NCBI GenBank assembly: GCA_045591315.1
Contig: JAZNSN010000059.1
Coordinates: forward strand, 1-25,692
Reading direction: 5' to 3'
DNA from: HGM04593 sp045591315
Lineage (GTDB): Bacteria > Bacteroidota > Bacteroidia > Bacteroidales > Bacteroidaceae
DNA: 25,692 bases
Shown here: piece by piece, positions 5,730 through 16,955 of the stretch
Layout of the letters: each line of letters opens with the position of its first letter
Numbering within the stretch: position 1 is the stretch's first letter
The notes under the pieces: model-generated
Told to the model about the DNA's origin: nothing
Seen by the model: only the letters and a program-made list of their open reading frames with translations
Databases searched by the model: none
Program-made: the position numbers and the translations under genes

Positions 5730-8717
5730 ATGAAGAAATATATCATCGCCATGCTGTTCCTGCCTCTGGGCATGACAGCTGCAGCACAGACGAACAACGG
5801 CAAGGCACTGCTCAGCGAGTGCCAGAGACTCCATTCGGACGGAGAGCACGCCACAGCCCTTAACATGCTTAGAAGAATAGACATGAAGAGCCTCGATGCC
5901 GGTACCAGACAGGAGGCCGAGCTATTGCTGGCACTGGTTACATTCGAAACAAACGCTCTCGAAGGAAGAGCCCTGCTGTTGCAGTACATAGACGACTACC
6001 CTACCGCCAAAAGCGGATTGCTTAACTGCTATATTGCAGAATCGTACTACTATACCGGCAATTACGACCTTGCATGCAATTGGTTCGCGCAGGGCGACAT
6101 GGAGCGTCTTCCGCAAGAACAGCGCGACAGGGCAAGGCTCTATTATGCTCTCTCTATGCAGGAGTGCGGCAAGGAAGATGAAGGCATAGCCATGCTGCGC
6201 GAGCTTGCAGCGGCAAGCAAGACGCATGCCGACGATGCACAGTTCCACCTTGCAGCGGCCGACTACGACAAAGGCAACCTCGACGAGGCATACAACGGAT
6301 TCAAGAAGATTGAGTTCAGCGACAAATACTACCTCGAAGTGCCCTATTACCTTGCCGGCATATACCTGAAGCAGGGTGACGCCGAACGCGCAAAGGCTGT
6401 AGCTGCACACTTCATCGGCGACCACGGCGACAAGCCTCAGGGAACAAGGATGCAGCAGATGCTCGGAGCTGCCGAATATGCATTGGGCAACTATGCCGCG
6501 GCAGTAGAGCCGTTGACAACATACATTCATGGCGTCAACGAGGCTCAGCGCATTGCATACTACCAGCTCGGCCTCAGCCTGTTCGAGACCGGAAGCGACG
6601 AGGCAAGAGCCGTAGAGATGTTCACATATTGCTGCAACGGCGACGGCAAGAGAAGCCGGAGCGATGATGCGATATCACAGAACTCGCTGCTGCACTTAGG
6701 CATCATTAAACTGAAGCAGAACGATATGCAAGGTGCCGGAGAGGCCTTTGCAGCTGCCGCAAGAATGGACCATGACAGCCGTATAAAGGAAGAGGCCATG
6801 TACAACTATGCCCTATGCGTTCACCAGAGAGGAAGCAGCGCGTTCGCCGAGAGTTCAAGGCTGTTCGAGGAGTTCATGAATGCATACCCCGGTTCAAGAC
6901 ATGCGCAACAGGCTGCACAGTACTTGGTAGAGGTATATATGAGCACACAGAACTACAGCATGGCCCTGCAGTCGATAGAGAGGATAAGCAGGCCTACAGA
7001 CGATATTCTGAAGGCAAAGCAGAAGGTGCTTTACAGGCTTGGCACACAGGAGCTGGCAAAAGGGAACCTGAAGAAGAGCGTGGAGTATCTGAACCGTTCG
7101 ATAGAGCTCAAGCAGCATGACAGAAAGACGCATGCCGATGCCGAATACTGGAAAGGCGAAGCCCTTTTCGGCATGGAGGAGTACAAAGGCGCGGCAAACA
7201 GCTACCGCAATGCACTGGCCGCAGGTGCCGGTGACAACGGCATGGCAATGTACGGCCTGGCCTATTCCCTGTTCCAGCTCAAGAACTACAAGGATGCACG
7301 CGCCAGTTTCGAGAGGTTCATCAAGAACGGCGGAGGCAACAAGGAACTTGCAGCCGATGCATACAACCGCATTGCCGACTGCTATTTTTACCAGCGAGAC
7401 TATGCGAATGCCGACAAGCACTACAGGCTCGCCAGCAGCAACAGCAATGAGGGAGCCGACTATGCACTCTACCGCTCAGCATTGACTATGGGATTGTCTA
7501 AGGACTACAGCGGCAAGGTTGCCACACTTAAGCAGATGATTGCGAAATATCCGAAGAGCAGCTATGTGGAACAGGCCTACAACGAAATGGCACGCTCATA
7601 CATCGAGCAGGAGAAGTTCGACGAAGCTATTGCTGCATACGACAACCTTATAAAGGAGTTCCCCGACGGCGAGCTGGCACGCCGCGCCGCTACCGAGAAG
7701 GCTATGATATACAACAACACAGGCAACAGCGAGAAAGCTGCACAGGCCTATATGGAGATTATCAGGAGATATCCCGGAAGCGAAGAGGCTCAGGTGGCAA
7801 TACAGGATCTCAAGAGCATATATGCCGAAATGGGCAAGGTTGACGAGTTTGCAAAGTTCGCGGCCACAACAGAGGGCATGGCGCAGATCGGCAGCAATGA
7901 GATAGACTCGCTTACGTACGTTGCCGCAGAAAAGGCATACAGCAGAGGAGACAAGGAGAATGCAAAGAAGAGGATGCAGGAGTACCTAGACCGTTTCCCG
8001 GAGGGAGCGCATAGCACCGACTGCCACTACTATATGGGAGTAATGCTCCAGGAAGAGGAGACCGGCAAGGCCTTGAAGCATTTTGAGCATGTTTATGAGG
8101 CTGAGGAGAACAGATATACCGAAGAGGCAATATTGACCGCTGCCGACATTCATCACAAGCAAAAGAACTATGATGTATCAAAAGAACTCTACAAGAGGAT
8201 TATTGCAAAGAGCAGCAACGAGGAGCGCAGCCTCATGGCACGTACCCGCGTCATGCATGCGGCATATGCACTTGAAGAGAATGACGAGGTCATCAGTTAT
8301 GCAACGGACATAATAGCCAACGGCAAGACCGGCCCTGATACTAAACGAGAGGCACTGTACTGCAGAGCGAAAGCGAACATCGCTCTGGAGAAGGAAGGCA
8401 ATGCAGTCGAAGACCTCACAGTTCTCGCAAAGGACACACGCACAAAGGAAGGAGCAGAAGCGAAGTACCTGCATGCCCAGATTCTCTTCGACCAGGAAGA
8501 CTACAGCGACTGCGAAAAGAAAGTGCTCGATTACATCGAGGAGAGTACACCACATGCCTATTGGCTGGCAAGAAGCTTTATTCTTCTTGCCGACACATAT
8601 ATGAAGCAAGGCAAAAGCGTTGAGGCGAAACAGTATCTGCTGTCGCTGCAAAGCAACTACGAAGGCAATGACGACATCGCAGACATGATAAAGTCAAGAC
8701 TCGACAAACTGAAATAA
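5730..8717 (+). CDS. Large secreted tetratricopeptide-repeat protein
   Basis: The 995-residue protein begins with a signal peptide (MKKYIIAMLFLPLGMTAAAQ, cleavage probably near residue 20) and is then almost wholly TPR repeats. Examples are ADYDKGNLDEAYNGFKKI, AEYALGNYAAAVEPL, MARSYIEQEKFDEAIAAYD and ADTYMKQGKSVEAKQYL. YxxxYP and PxS spacers such as FMNAYPGSRHAQQA recall the TPR proteins BamD and CpoB (YbgF). No catalytic motif is visible. It is probably a periplasmic or envelope scaffold. It lies 6 bases after the Nudix gene and 24 before the barrel gene, so it is likely to work with the barrel. The pair seems to be a conserved Bacteroidales envelope unit, but its function is not known to me. 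Confidence 0.85.
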   Translation: MKKYIIAMLFLPLGMTAAAQTNNGKALLSECQRLHSDGEHATALNMLRRIDMKSLDAGTRQEAELLLALVTFETNALEGRALLLQYIDDYPTAKSGLLNCYIAESYYYTGNYDLACNWFAQGDMERLPQEQRDRARLYYALSMQECGKEDEGIAMLRELAAASKTHADDAQFHLAAADYDKGNLDEAYNGFKKIEFSDKYYLEVPYYLAGIYLKQGDAERAKAVAAHFIGDHGDKPQGTRMQQMLGAAEYALGNYAAAVEPLTTYIHGVNEAQRIAYYQLGLSLFETGSDEARAVEMFTYCCNGDGKRSRSDDAISQNSLLHLGIIKLKQNDMQGAGEAFAAAARMDHDSRIKEEAMYNYALCVHQRGSSAFAESSRLFEEFMNAYPGSRHAQQAAQYLVEVYMSTQNYSMALQSIERISRPTDDILKAKQKVLYRLGTQELAKGNLKKSVEYLNRSIELKQHDRKTHADAEYWKGEALFGMEEYKGAANSYRNALAAGAGDNGMAMYGLAYSLFQLKNYKDARASFERFIKNGGGNKELAADAYNRIADCYFYQRDYANADKHYRLASSNSNEGADYALYRSALTMGLSKDYSGKVATLKQMIAKYPKSSYVEQAYNEMARSYIEQEKFDEAIAAYDNLIKEFPDGELARRAATEKAMIYNNTGNSEKAAQAYMEIIRRYPGSEEAQVAIQDLKSIYAEMGKVDEFAKFAATTEGMAQIGSNEIDSLTYVAAEKAYSRGDKENAKKRMQEYLDRFPEGAHSTDCHYYMGVMLQEEETGKALKHFEHVYEAEENRYTEEAILTAADIHHKQKNYDVSKELYKRIIAKSSNEERSLMARTRVMHAAYALEENDEVISYATDIIANGKTGPDTKREALYCRAKANIALEKEGNAVEDLTVLAKDTRTKEGAEAKYLHAQILFDQEDYSDCEKKVLDYIEESTPHAYWLARSFILLADTYMKQGKSVEAKQYLLSLQSNYEGNDDIADMIKSRLDKLK

Positions 8718-8741
8718 ATCGAAACAAACAAATATCAATCC

Positions 8742-10412
8742 ATGAAAAAGATTATCCTATCACTGTCAGCCCTGCTGCTGAGCGGAATGCTCTACGCACA
8801 GGAGAAGAAGCAGAACGCTGTTGTGAATGTAGAGAACGACTACAACCCGGTTGTCGTTCCGGTGAAGAAGAAGAGCTTTACACCTAAAGAGGAGAGCAAT
8901 GAGACGACAGCTCCGCTAGAACTGAAGTTCTCGGAAAAGGCAAGCCCTTTCGACGGATTTACAAGCGAAAGAAGTGTCCGTGAGTTCATGCCGAAGCAGG
9001 ACGGAGCATACAATGGATATGTACGTTTGGGAGCCGGTACCGGAAACGGCATAGATGCTAAGGCTGCATACAATTTCCGCATCAATGAGTCCAGTGACCT
9101 GAAAGCCTTTGCTTCATTCGACGGTTTCAAGACCGACTTGAACAGCATCGTTGACGGACACGACTGGGAATCACGCATGTACAGCACGGTACTTAGCGCC
9201 GACTATACCTGCCGTTTCGAGAAACATATACTGAACCTCACCGGAAGCTTCAACAAGAGACTTTTCAATTATCAGAATCTGGACGGCAAATTCATTTTCC
9301 CGGACATAGCGGTTACAGACAAGCAGAACTGTACAGATTTCAACATATACGGTAATATTACATCGCAGTCTGCCGGCTCTTTCTCTTACAAGATACACGG
9401 AGGCGTAGCTTTCAGCCACCGTGCATATACTGCAGCTGCCGCAAAAGGAATAAACGAGACCAATGTAATGTACGGAGGCAGCCTTGCACATGAATTGCCT
9501 GGAACGACATTCCAGAGCATCGGTGCCGATATTGACGCAAACCTCTTCCTCTATAACAGCAGAATGCGTAATGCTGCCAGCAACTACTACAATATACTTT
9601 CAGCAGACATCAGTCCATATACCAGGCTGATGATAAGCGATTGGAAGATAACTGCCGGAATAAAGATGAACGTAAGGTCAAAAGGCGGCCCGGCCGTAGC
9701 AGTAGCTCCTAATATCACAATAGACGGACTGATCACTGACGGCATAGGACTTTATGCAGAACTGAAAGGTGGCAGAGTACATAACGGATTTGCCGTAATG
9801 GACAACATAACCCCGTACTGGAACTATAATTCGGCATACAGCCAGCAATTGAAACCCACATACAAGCCTATAGATATGCTTCTCGCAGCACGTATCTCAC
9901 GTTTCGAGCCGGTATCTTTAGAGGCTTACATGGGATATACATATACAAAAGACGATTTGCTGCAGGTGCCGGGAAGCATGTATAACGATATTGTGTATGT
10001 AGAACTCGCACAGCAGGATACCCGCAACTTCTTCTTCGGCGTAAAGGCCGGATACGATGCCAAAGGCTGGATTAACCTCTCAGGAGACCTGCGCTTCAGT
10101 TCATGGGATGCCAAGCACGACTACCTGCTCATGATGAAGCCCAAAGTAATATTGGACCTCAACGCAGAGATACGCCCGATAAAGGACCTGTCCATGAGAG
10201 TCGGATACAACTTCACGCAGTTCGATTCCGGAAAGGACACAGAACGCATCGATAACAAGAATGAATTGTATGCGCGCATAAGCTATCAGATAGGCAAGCG
10301 TTTCGGCATATATCTCCAAGGCAACAACCTGCTCGACCGCGAATATTACGACTATGCAGGATATGAGACACGCGGCATAAGGTGCATGGCAGGAGCTACG
10401 ATGAACTTCTGA
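8742..10412 (+). CDS. Outer-membrane beta-barrel protein, TonB-receptor-like but without a plug
   Basis: The 556-residue protein starts with a signal peptide (MKKIILSLSALLLSGMLYAQ, cleavage near 19-20). A short linker rich in K, P and V follows, then alternating strands typical of a barrel. The C terminus (GIYLQGNNLLDREYYDYAGY, then a last strand ending in GATMNF with terminal F) is the classic end of TonB-dependent receptors. No plug domain of about 120 residues and no carboxypeptidase-like N-terminal domain are present, and the length is well below a full receptor. It may be a structural barrel partner of the upstream TPR protein rather than a transporter. It is the last gene of the operon and is followed by a strong terminator. 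Confidence 0.8.
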   Translation: MKKIILSLSALLLSGMLYAQEKKQNAVVNVENDYNPVVVPVKKKSFTPKEESNETTAPLELKFSEKASPFDGFTSERSVREFMPKQDGAYNGYVRLGAGTGNGIDAKAAYNFRINESSDLKAFASFDGFKTDLNSIVDGHDWESRMYSTVLSADYTCRFEKHILNLTGSFNKRLFNYQNLDGKFIFPDIAVTDKQNCTDFNIYGNITSQSAGSFSYKIHGGVAFSHRAYTAAAAKGINETNVMYGGSLAHELPGTTFQSIGADIDANLFLYNSRMRNAASNYYNILSADISPYTRLMISDWKITAGIKMNVRSKGGPAVAVAPNITIDGLITDGIGLYAELKGGRVHNGFAVMDNITPYWNYNSAYSQQLKPTYKPIDMLLAARISRFEPVSLEAYMGYTYTKDDLLQVPGSMYNDIVYVELAQQDTRNFFFGVKAGYDAKGWINLSGDLRFSSWDAKHDYLLMMKPKVILDLNAEIRPIKDLSMRVGYNFTQFDSGKDTERIDNKNELYARISYQIGKRFGIYLQGNNLLDREYYDYAGYETRGIRCMAGATMNF

Positions 10413-10430
10413 TTGCACGGCGAAGGATAA

Positions 10431-10528
10431 AAAAGGAACCGGCATGTTTCTCCGAGGTGATTTTTTCACCTATTTAAAATAATATATTATTTTAGGGAAA
10501 AACGAGCCGGTTCCTTTTATTTTTTTTT
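10431..10528 (+). terminator. Terminator with a branched (three-way junction) stem
   Basis: AAAAGGAACCGGC (10431-10443) pairs perfectly with GCCGGTTCCTTTT (10506-10518), followed by A and nine T. Inside the 62-base interval are two further hairpins: AGGTGA/TCACCT (10455-10471) and a 20-base perfect AT palindrome at 10475-10494. It ends the Nudix-TPR-barrel operon. Confidence 0.85.
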
Positions 10529-10562
10529 CGTTTTTTTGATTTCAATATACAGGAAACTTTTC

Positions 10563-10570
10563 TACTTTTG
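10563..10570 (+). promoter_or_regulatory. topA -7 promoter element
   Basis: TACTTTTG matches TAnnTTTG and lies 55 bases before the topA start. The nearest TTTG, at 10535-10538, is 24 bases upstream, wider than ideal. Confidence 0.5.
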
Positions 10571-10625
10571 CGGCAAATTCAAGGGATACTATGCCCTGCT
10601 GACAAAAAATAAAGGCTAAAGAGAT

Positions 10626-12959
10626 ATGCAGAAGAATCTGGTTATTGTTGAGTCACCGGCCAAAGCGAAGACCATTGAAAAGTTCCTTGGCAAGGATTAC
10701 AAGGTACTATCCAGTTACGGACACATTTGTGACCTTAAGAAAAAGGAGTTCAGTATAAACACCGAGACATTCGAGCCGGTGTACGAAATCCCCGCTGAAA
10801 AGGAGAAATTAGTAGATACGCTGAAGAGCGAAGTGAAGAAAGCCGAGATGGTTTGGCTGGCTTCCGATGAAGACCGCGAGGGAGAGGCTATAAGCTGGCA
10901 CCTTTTTACAGTGCTCGGCCTCAAGCCGGAGAACGCAAAGCGCATCGTGTTCCATGAGATAACAAAGAATGCCATTCTTAACGCGATAGAGAACCCAAGA
11001 GAGATTGACACTAACCTGGTATATGCACAGCAGGCACGCCGTGTGCTCGACCGTATAGTAGGTTTCAAGCTCTCACCGGTGTTATGGCGTAAGGTTAAGC
11101 CGGCATTGTCGGCAGGACGCGTACAGAGCGTGACTGTAAGGCTTGTTGTTGAGCGCGAGCGCGAAATAAACAAGTTTACTACCGAGAGCGGATACAGGAT
11201 TACTGCACTCTTTGAACTGCAGGGAGAGAATGGCGACAACAACACCCTGAACACAGAGCTCTCTAAGCGATTCAAGACAAAGGAGGAGGCCGAGGCTTTC
11301 CTCGAATCGTGCAAGGACGCAACATTCGTGATTGACGATGTCAGCACTAAGCCTCTGAAGAAAAGCCCGGCAGCACCTTTCACGACATCTACCCTGCAGC
11401 AGGAGGCCGCACGAAAGCTAGGCTTCACCGTATCGCAGACAATGATGGTAGCACAAAGGCTGTACGAATCGGGATATATCACATACATGCGTACCGACTC
11501 TGTAAACCTCTCTTCGCTCTGCATAGGTTCGAGCAAGAGTGTCGTAACGGAGATGTACGGCGAGAAGTACCTCAAGAGCCGCAATTACTCTACAAACGCA
11601 AAAGGCGCACAGGAGGCACACGAGGCAATACGCCCCACATACATGGCAAATGCAACCATAGAGGGTACCGTACCCGAAAAGAGACTATATGAGCTTATAT
11701 GGAAGCGCACCATAGCTTCGCAGATGGCCGATGCCCTTGTTGAGAAGACAACGGTCAACATCGCAATAAGCAACCACAGCGAGAGTTTTGTGGCTACAGG
11801 CGAGGTAACGGTATTCGACGGATTCCTCCAGGTATATCGCGAGAGCGTCGATGACGAGGTTGCCGGCGACACAGCTGCAATACCGGCCGTGCAGAAGGGC
11901 GAAACACTCGTTGCAAAGGAGATTGTCGCTACAGAGCGTTTCACACAGCAGCCTCCACGCTATACCGAGGCAAGCCTGGTACGCAAGCTTGAAGAACTGG
12001 GAATAGGCCGCCCGTCAACATACGCTCCTACCATAAGCACTATACAGCAACGCGGATATGTAGAAAAGGGCAACAAGAGCGGAACAGCAAGAAAGTTCAA
12101 CATCATAACCCTCAAGAACGGAAAGATAACAGCCAAGGAGGGCAAGGAGACCGTAGGCGCAGAGAAAGCGAAGCTGATACCGACAGACATAGGTATTGTT
12201 GTAAACGACTTCCTGCTCGACTACTTCCCCGAAATCATGGACTACAACTTCACAGCCAACGTGGAGAAGGAGTTCGATGAGATTGCCGACGGAAAGAGAC
12301 ATTGGGCCGACCACATAACAGAGTTCTACAAGGAGTTCGAGCCTAAGATCGAGGAGATTGTACAGACCAAGAACGAGCATAAGGTGGGCGAGCGCGTGCT
12401 CGGCAACGACCCTGCAAGCGGCAAGCCGGTATCGGTGAAGATAGGACGCTTCGGACCAATTGTGCAGATAGGTTCGGCAAGCGACGAGGAGAAGCCGCGT
12501 TTCGCACAGATGAAGCCGGGACAGACTCTTGAGACAATAACCCTCGAAGAGGCTCTTAATCTCTTCAGCCTGCCACGCACACTGGGAGAATATGAGGGCG
12601 AGATCGTGACCATTGGCGCAGGACGTTTCGGCCCGTACATCAAGCATGGTGCAGCTTACGTTACCCTGCCAAAGACACACGACCCTCTCACCGTTACGCT
12701 CGAAGAGGCTCAGGAGCTTATCGATGCGAAGAAGAAGGCCGAGGCCGAAAGGGTTATACAGAACTTCACCGGTGAGCATGAGCTGCAGGTGCTTAACGGA
12801 CGCTTCGGCCCGTACATAGCATACCAGGGGAGCAACTACAAGCTGCCTAAGAATGTGACTCCGGCAGAGCTCACACTGGAGGAGTGCCTTGATATAGTAA
12901 AGAAACAGCAGGAGGGCGGAAAGGCCCCTGCAAAGAGAAAATATACAAAGAAGAAGTGA
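10626..12959 (+). CDS. topA: DNA topoisomerase I (type IA)
   Basis: The enzyme relaxes negative supercoils by cutting one strand. The 777-residue protein has the TOPRIM domain at the N terminus (VIVESPAKAKTIEKFLG at 6-22; DEDREGE at 81-87 binding Mg), the strand-passage blocks LSAGRVQSVTVRLVVERE at 161-178 and the catalytic Y287 in YITYMRTDS. The C terminus lacks the Cys4 zinc fingers of the E. coli enzyme. Instead it has repeats built on GRFGPYI(K/A) (around residues 660 and 720) and a lysine-rich tail KRKYTKKK. Such C-terminal repeats are normal in Bacteroidetes TopA. The stop overlaps the aroK start as TGATG, so translation is probably coupled. First gene of a long same-strand run. Confidence 0.97.
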   Translation: MQKNLVIVESPAKAKTIEKFLGKDYKVLSSYGHICDLKKKEFSINTETFEPVYEIPAEKEKLVDTLKSEVKKAEMVWLASDEDREGEAISWHLFTVLGLKPENAKRIVFHEITKNAILNAIENPREIDTNLVYAQQARRVLDRIVGFKLSPVLWRKVKPALSAGRVQSVTVRLVVEREREINKFTTESGYRITALFELQGENGDNNTLNTELSKRFKTKEEAEAFLESCKDATFVIDDVSTKPLKKSPAAPFTTSTLQQEAARKLGFTVSQTMMVAQRLYESGYITYMRTDSVNLSSLCIGSSKSVVTEMYGEKYLKSRNYSTNAKGAQEAHEAIRPTYMANATIEGTVPEKRLYELIWKRTIASQMADALVEKTTVNIAISNHSESFVATGEVTVFDGFLQVYRESVDDEVAGDTAAIPAVQKGETLVAKEIVATERFTQQPPRYTEASLVRKLEELGIGRPSTYAPTISTIQQRGYVEKGNKSGTARKFNIITLKNGKITAKEGKETVGAEKAKLIPTDIGIVVNDFLLDYFPEIMDYNFTANVEKEFDEIADGKRHWADHITEFYKEFEPKIEEIVQTKNEHKVGERVLGNDPASGKPVSVKIGRFGPIVQIGSASDEEKPRFAQMKPGQTLETITLEEALNLFSLPRTLGEYEGEIVTIGAGRFGPYIKHGAAYVTLPKTHDPLTVTLEEAQELIDAKKKAEAERVIQNFTGEHELQVLNGRFGPYIAYQGSNYKLPKNVTPAELTLEECLDIVKKQQEGGKAPAKRKYTKKK

Positions 12960-13486
12960 TGACACGCATATTCCTTGTGGGATACATGGGAGCCGGCAAG
13001 ACTACTCTCGGACGCGCTCTTGCAAGCAGGTTAGGACTGCCGTTCATAGACCTTGACATATACATCGAGGAGAGGTTCCGCAAGAGCATAGCGCAGATAT
13101 TTGCCGAGCAGGGCGAGGAACAGTTCCGCCGCATAGAGCAGAACATGCTGCATGAGGTGGGCGAGTTCGAGGATGTTATAATATCCACAGGAGGCGGCAC
13201 GCCATGCTTCTTCGACAACATTGACTACATGAACAGCCAGGGAACGACAGTGTTCCTTGATGTGCCGGTTGAGAGGCTTTTCATAAGACTGAGCATAGCA
13301 CGCAACAAAAGACCGCTTATTAAAGAGAAAAGCGATGATGAACTGCGCACGTTCATTGCAGAGCAGCTTGCAAAACGAGAGCCCCACTACAGCAAGGCAC
13401 AGCACAGGTTTACGGCCGACAAGCTCGAAGACAGAACACAGATAGAAACCTCGGTAGAGGCATTCTGCAGACAGTTCGGGATTTGA
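12959..13486 (+). CDS. aroK: Shikimate kinase
   Basis: The enzyme phosphorylates shikimate at the 3-position in the chorismate pathway to aromatic amino acids. The 175-residue protein is a standard length. It has the P-loop GYMGAGKT at 8-15, the shikimate-binding D33 (DLD) and R57 (FRRIE), GGGTP at 78-82 and the lid arginine region ARNKRPL. The ATG at 12959 shares its A with the topA stop codon; a GTG three bases earlier in frame is less likely. Cytosolic. The 58-base gap to speA shows no clear promoter, so speA may be read from the same transcript. Confidence 0.96.
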   Translation: MTRIFLVGYMGAGKTTLGRALASRLGLPFIDLDIYIEERFRKSIAQIFAEQGEEQFRRIEQNMLHEVGEFEDVIISTGGGTPCFFDNIDYMNSQGTTVFLDVPVERLFIRLSIARNKRPLIKEKSDDELRTFIAEQLAKREPHYSKAQHRFTADKLEDRTQIETSVEAFCRQFGI

Positions 13487-13544
13487 TTTTAAAGGAAACG
13501 AGACTATAATAGCACATTACTAACTCTTATCGTACACCAAGAAC

Positions 13545-15439
<1,895 letters not shown>

Positions 15440-15440
<1 letters not shown>

Positions 15441-16213
15441 TGAAAGAGAAAATCACCATTATAAAGGTTGGAGGGAAGATTGTCGAGGAGAGTGGTTCTC
15501 TGGGCAATCTTCTCGACCGTTTTGCAGCTATCGGAGGCAATAAGGTGCTTATACATGGCGGCGGGCGGGCGGCTACTGCCATGGCTGCAAGGCTGGGCAT
15601 AGAGAGCCGTATGGTAAACGGACGGCGCATCACCGATGAGGATATGCTGCAGGTGGTTACAATGGTGTATGGCGGGCTAGTGAACAAGAACATAGTTGCA
15701 CAGCTGCAGGCACGCGGAGTGAATGCGTTGGGGCTTACAGGAGCCGACTGCAATATAATAACGGCACACAAACGCCCGGCAGGAGAGGTTGATTACGGCT
15801 TTGCAGGCGATGTTGACCATGCCGACGGCAAGATGCTTGCAGGGCTCATAGCACAAGGCATAGTACCGGTCATCGCACCGCTCACACACGACGGCAAGGG
15901 CAATATGCTCAACACCAATGCCGACACAATGGCTGCCGAAACCGCAAAGGCTCTTGCTGAGCATTACGACGTTACGCTCACCTACTGCTTTGAGTTGCCG
16001 GGCGTAATGCGCGACCCTGAGAGGCCCGAAAGCCTTATACCGTCAATCACACGCGAAAGCTATAAGGCTCTGCTTGCCGACGGCACAGTAAGCGGTGGCA
16101 TGATACCAAAGATAGAGAATGCTTTCGGTGCCATTGAGAACGGAGTAAAAGAGGTAATCATCACACGTGCCGATGCCATTGACGGCATACAGGGCACCCA
16201 CATCGTAGCCTGA
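15440..16213 (+). CDS. argB: Acetylglutamate kinase
   Basis: The enzyme phosphorylates N-acetylglutamate, the second step of arginine (or ornithine) synthesis; some Bacteroidetes use the N-succinyl version of the pathway. The 257-residue protein belongs to the amino acid kinase family: KVGGK at 9-13, IHGGGRAA at 38-45, GLTGADCN and LNTNADTMAAETAKALAE. The arginine-feedback N-terminal helix of the longer hexameric enzymes is absent, so this version is probably not arginine-inhibited. The ATG at 15440 uses the last base of the speA stop. The next gene begins on the very next base after the stop. Confidence 0.95.
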
Positions 16214-16927
16214 ATGGCAACACTCGCAAAAAGCATATTGGAGCACCCCGTTTGGGGTACTGTAGTGATTACGCGCAACCCTAGAGCGCGTCGTATCGTC
16301 ATGCGCGCCCGGCACGACAGCATACTGATGACAGTTCCCCTGCTTGCTACAGGCAAAGATATCGAGAGGGCTCTTGAACAGTGCGGCGAGAAACTCACGC
16401 AACAGATGCTGAAGCAGAAGCCGGAGACCATCGATACCTCCTACCGCATTGAAAGCGACAACTTCAACTTCGGGATAGCCGAACATGAGCATGAAAAATT
16501 CCTGCTCAGGAGAAATGGGAACCGCTTCGTGCTGCTATGCCCCGAAGGCACACGTTTCAACGGCAGCGACATACAGGAGTGGTTGCGCAAGGTTATAAGG
16601 AACACTATGGCAAAAGCTGCAAGAGCGGTACTGCCGCAACGCCTTGAGGTACTTGCAAGAAAGCACGGGTTCAGTTATAGCCGATGTACCCTGCGCGACG
16701 TTCACACACGCTGGGGCAGCTGCAGTTCAAGAGGCAGCATCAACCTTAGCATATACCTGATGATGCTGCCCGACGAGCTTGTCGATTATGTCATTCTGCA
16801 CGAACTGTGCCACACTGTTGAGATGAACCATAGCGAACGGTTCTGGGCACTGCTCGACAAGGCAGTAGCCCCGGCAAGAGCCAAGACCCTGCGCGCAAGG
16901 CTGAAAGGATACAGTACCAGGATATAA
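16214..16927 (+). CDS. YgjP-like (DUF45) M48-type metallopeptidase
   Basis: The 237-residue protein ends with RWGSCSSRGSINLS at 167-179 and the zinc motif HELCH at 196-200, with a third histidine at 206 (EMNHSERFW). This is the WLM/DUF45 metallopeptidase family; substrates are unknown. The N-terminal half (RARRIVMRARHDS) is typical of DUF45 proteins. No signal peptide is present, so it is probably cytosolic. It directly abuts argB with no intergenic base, so it is co-translated or co-transcribed with the arginine genes, though there is no evident functional link. Family assignment is firm. Confidence 0.9.
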   Translation: MATLAKSILEHPVWGTVVITRNPRARRIVMRARHDSILMTVPLLATGKDIERALEQCGEKLTQQMLKQKPETIDTSYRIESDNFNFGIAEHEHEKFLLRRNGNRFVLLCPEGTRFNGSDIQEWLRKVIRNTMAKAARAVLPQRLEVLARKHGFSYSRCTLRDVHTRWGSCSSRGSINLSIYLMMLPDELVDYVILHELCHTVEMNHSERFWALLDKAVAPARAKTLRARLKGYSTRI

Positions 16928-16955
16928 CAGCCGGGGGCTATTGCCCGCTGCTGTT
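16926..16955. terminator. Hairpin between convergent genes
   Basis: AACAGC-CGGG (16926-16935) pairs with CCCG-ct-GCTGTT (16944-16955), with a two-base bulge. It lies at the meeting point of the metallopeptidase gene and the minus-strand CPBP gene, overlapping both ends. The T run after it on the plus strand is short. It may serve both directions. Confidence 0.5.
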
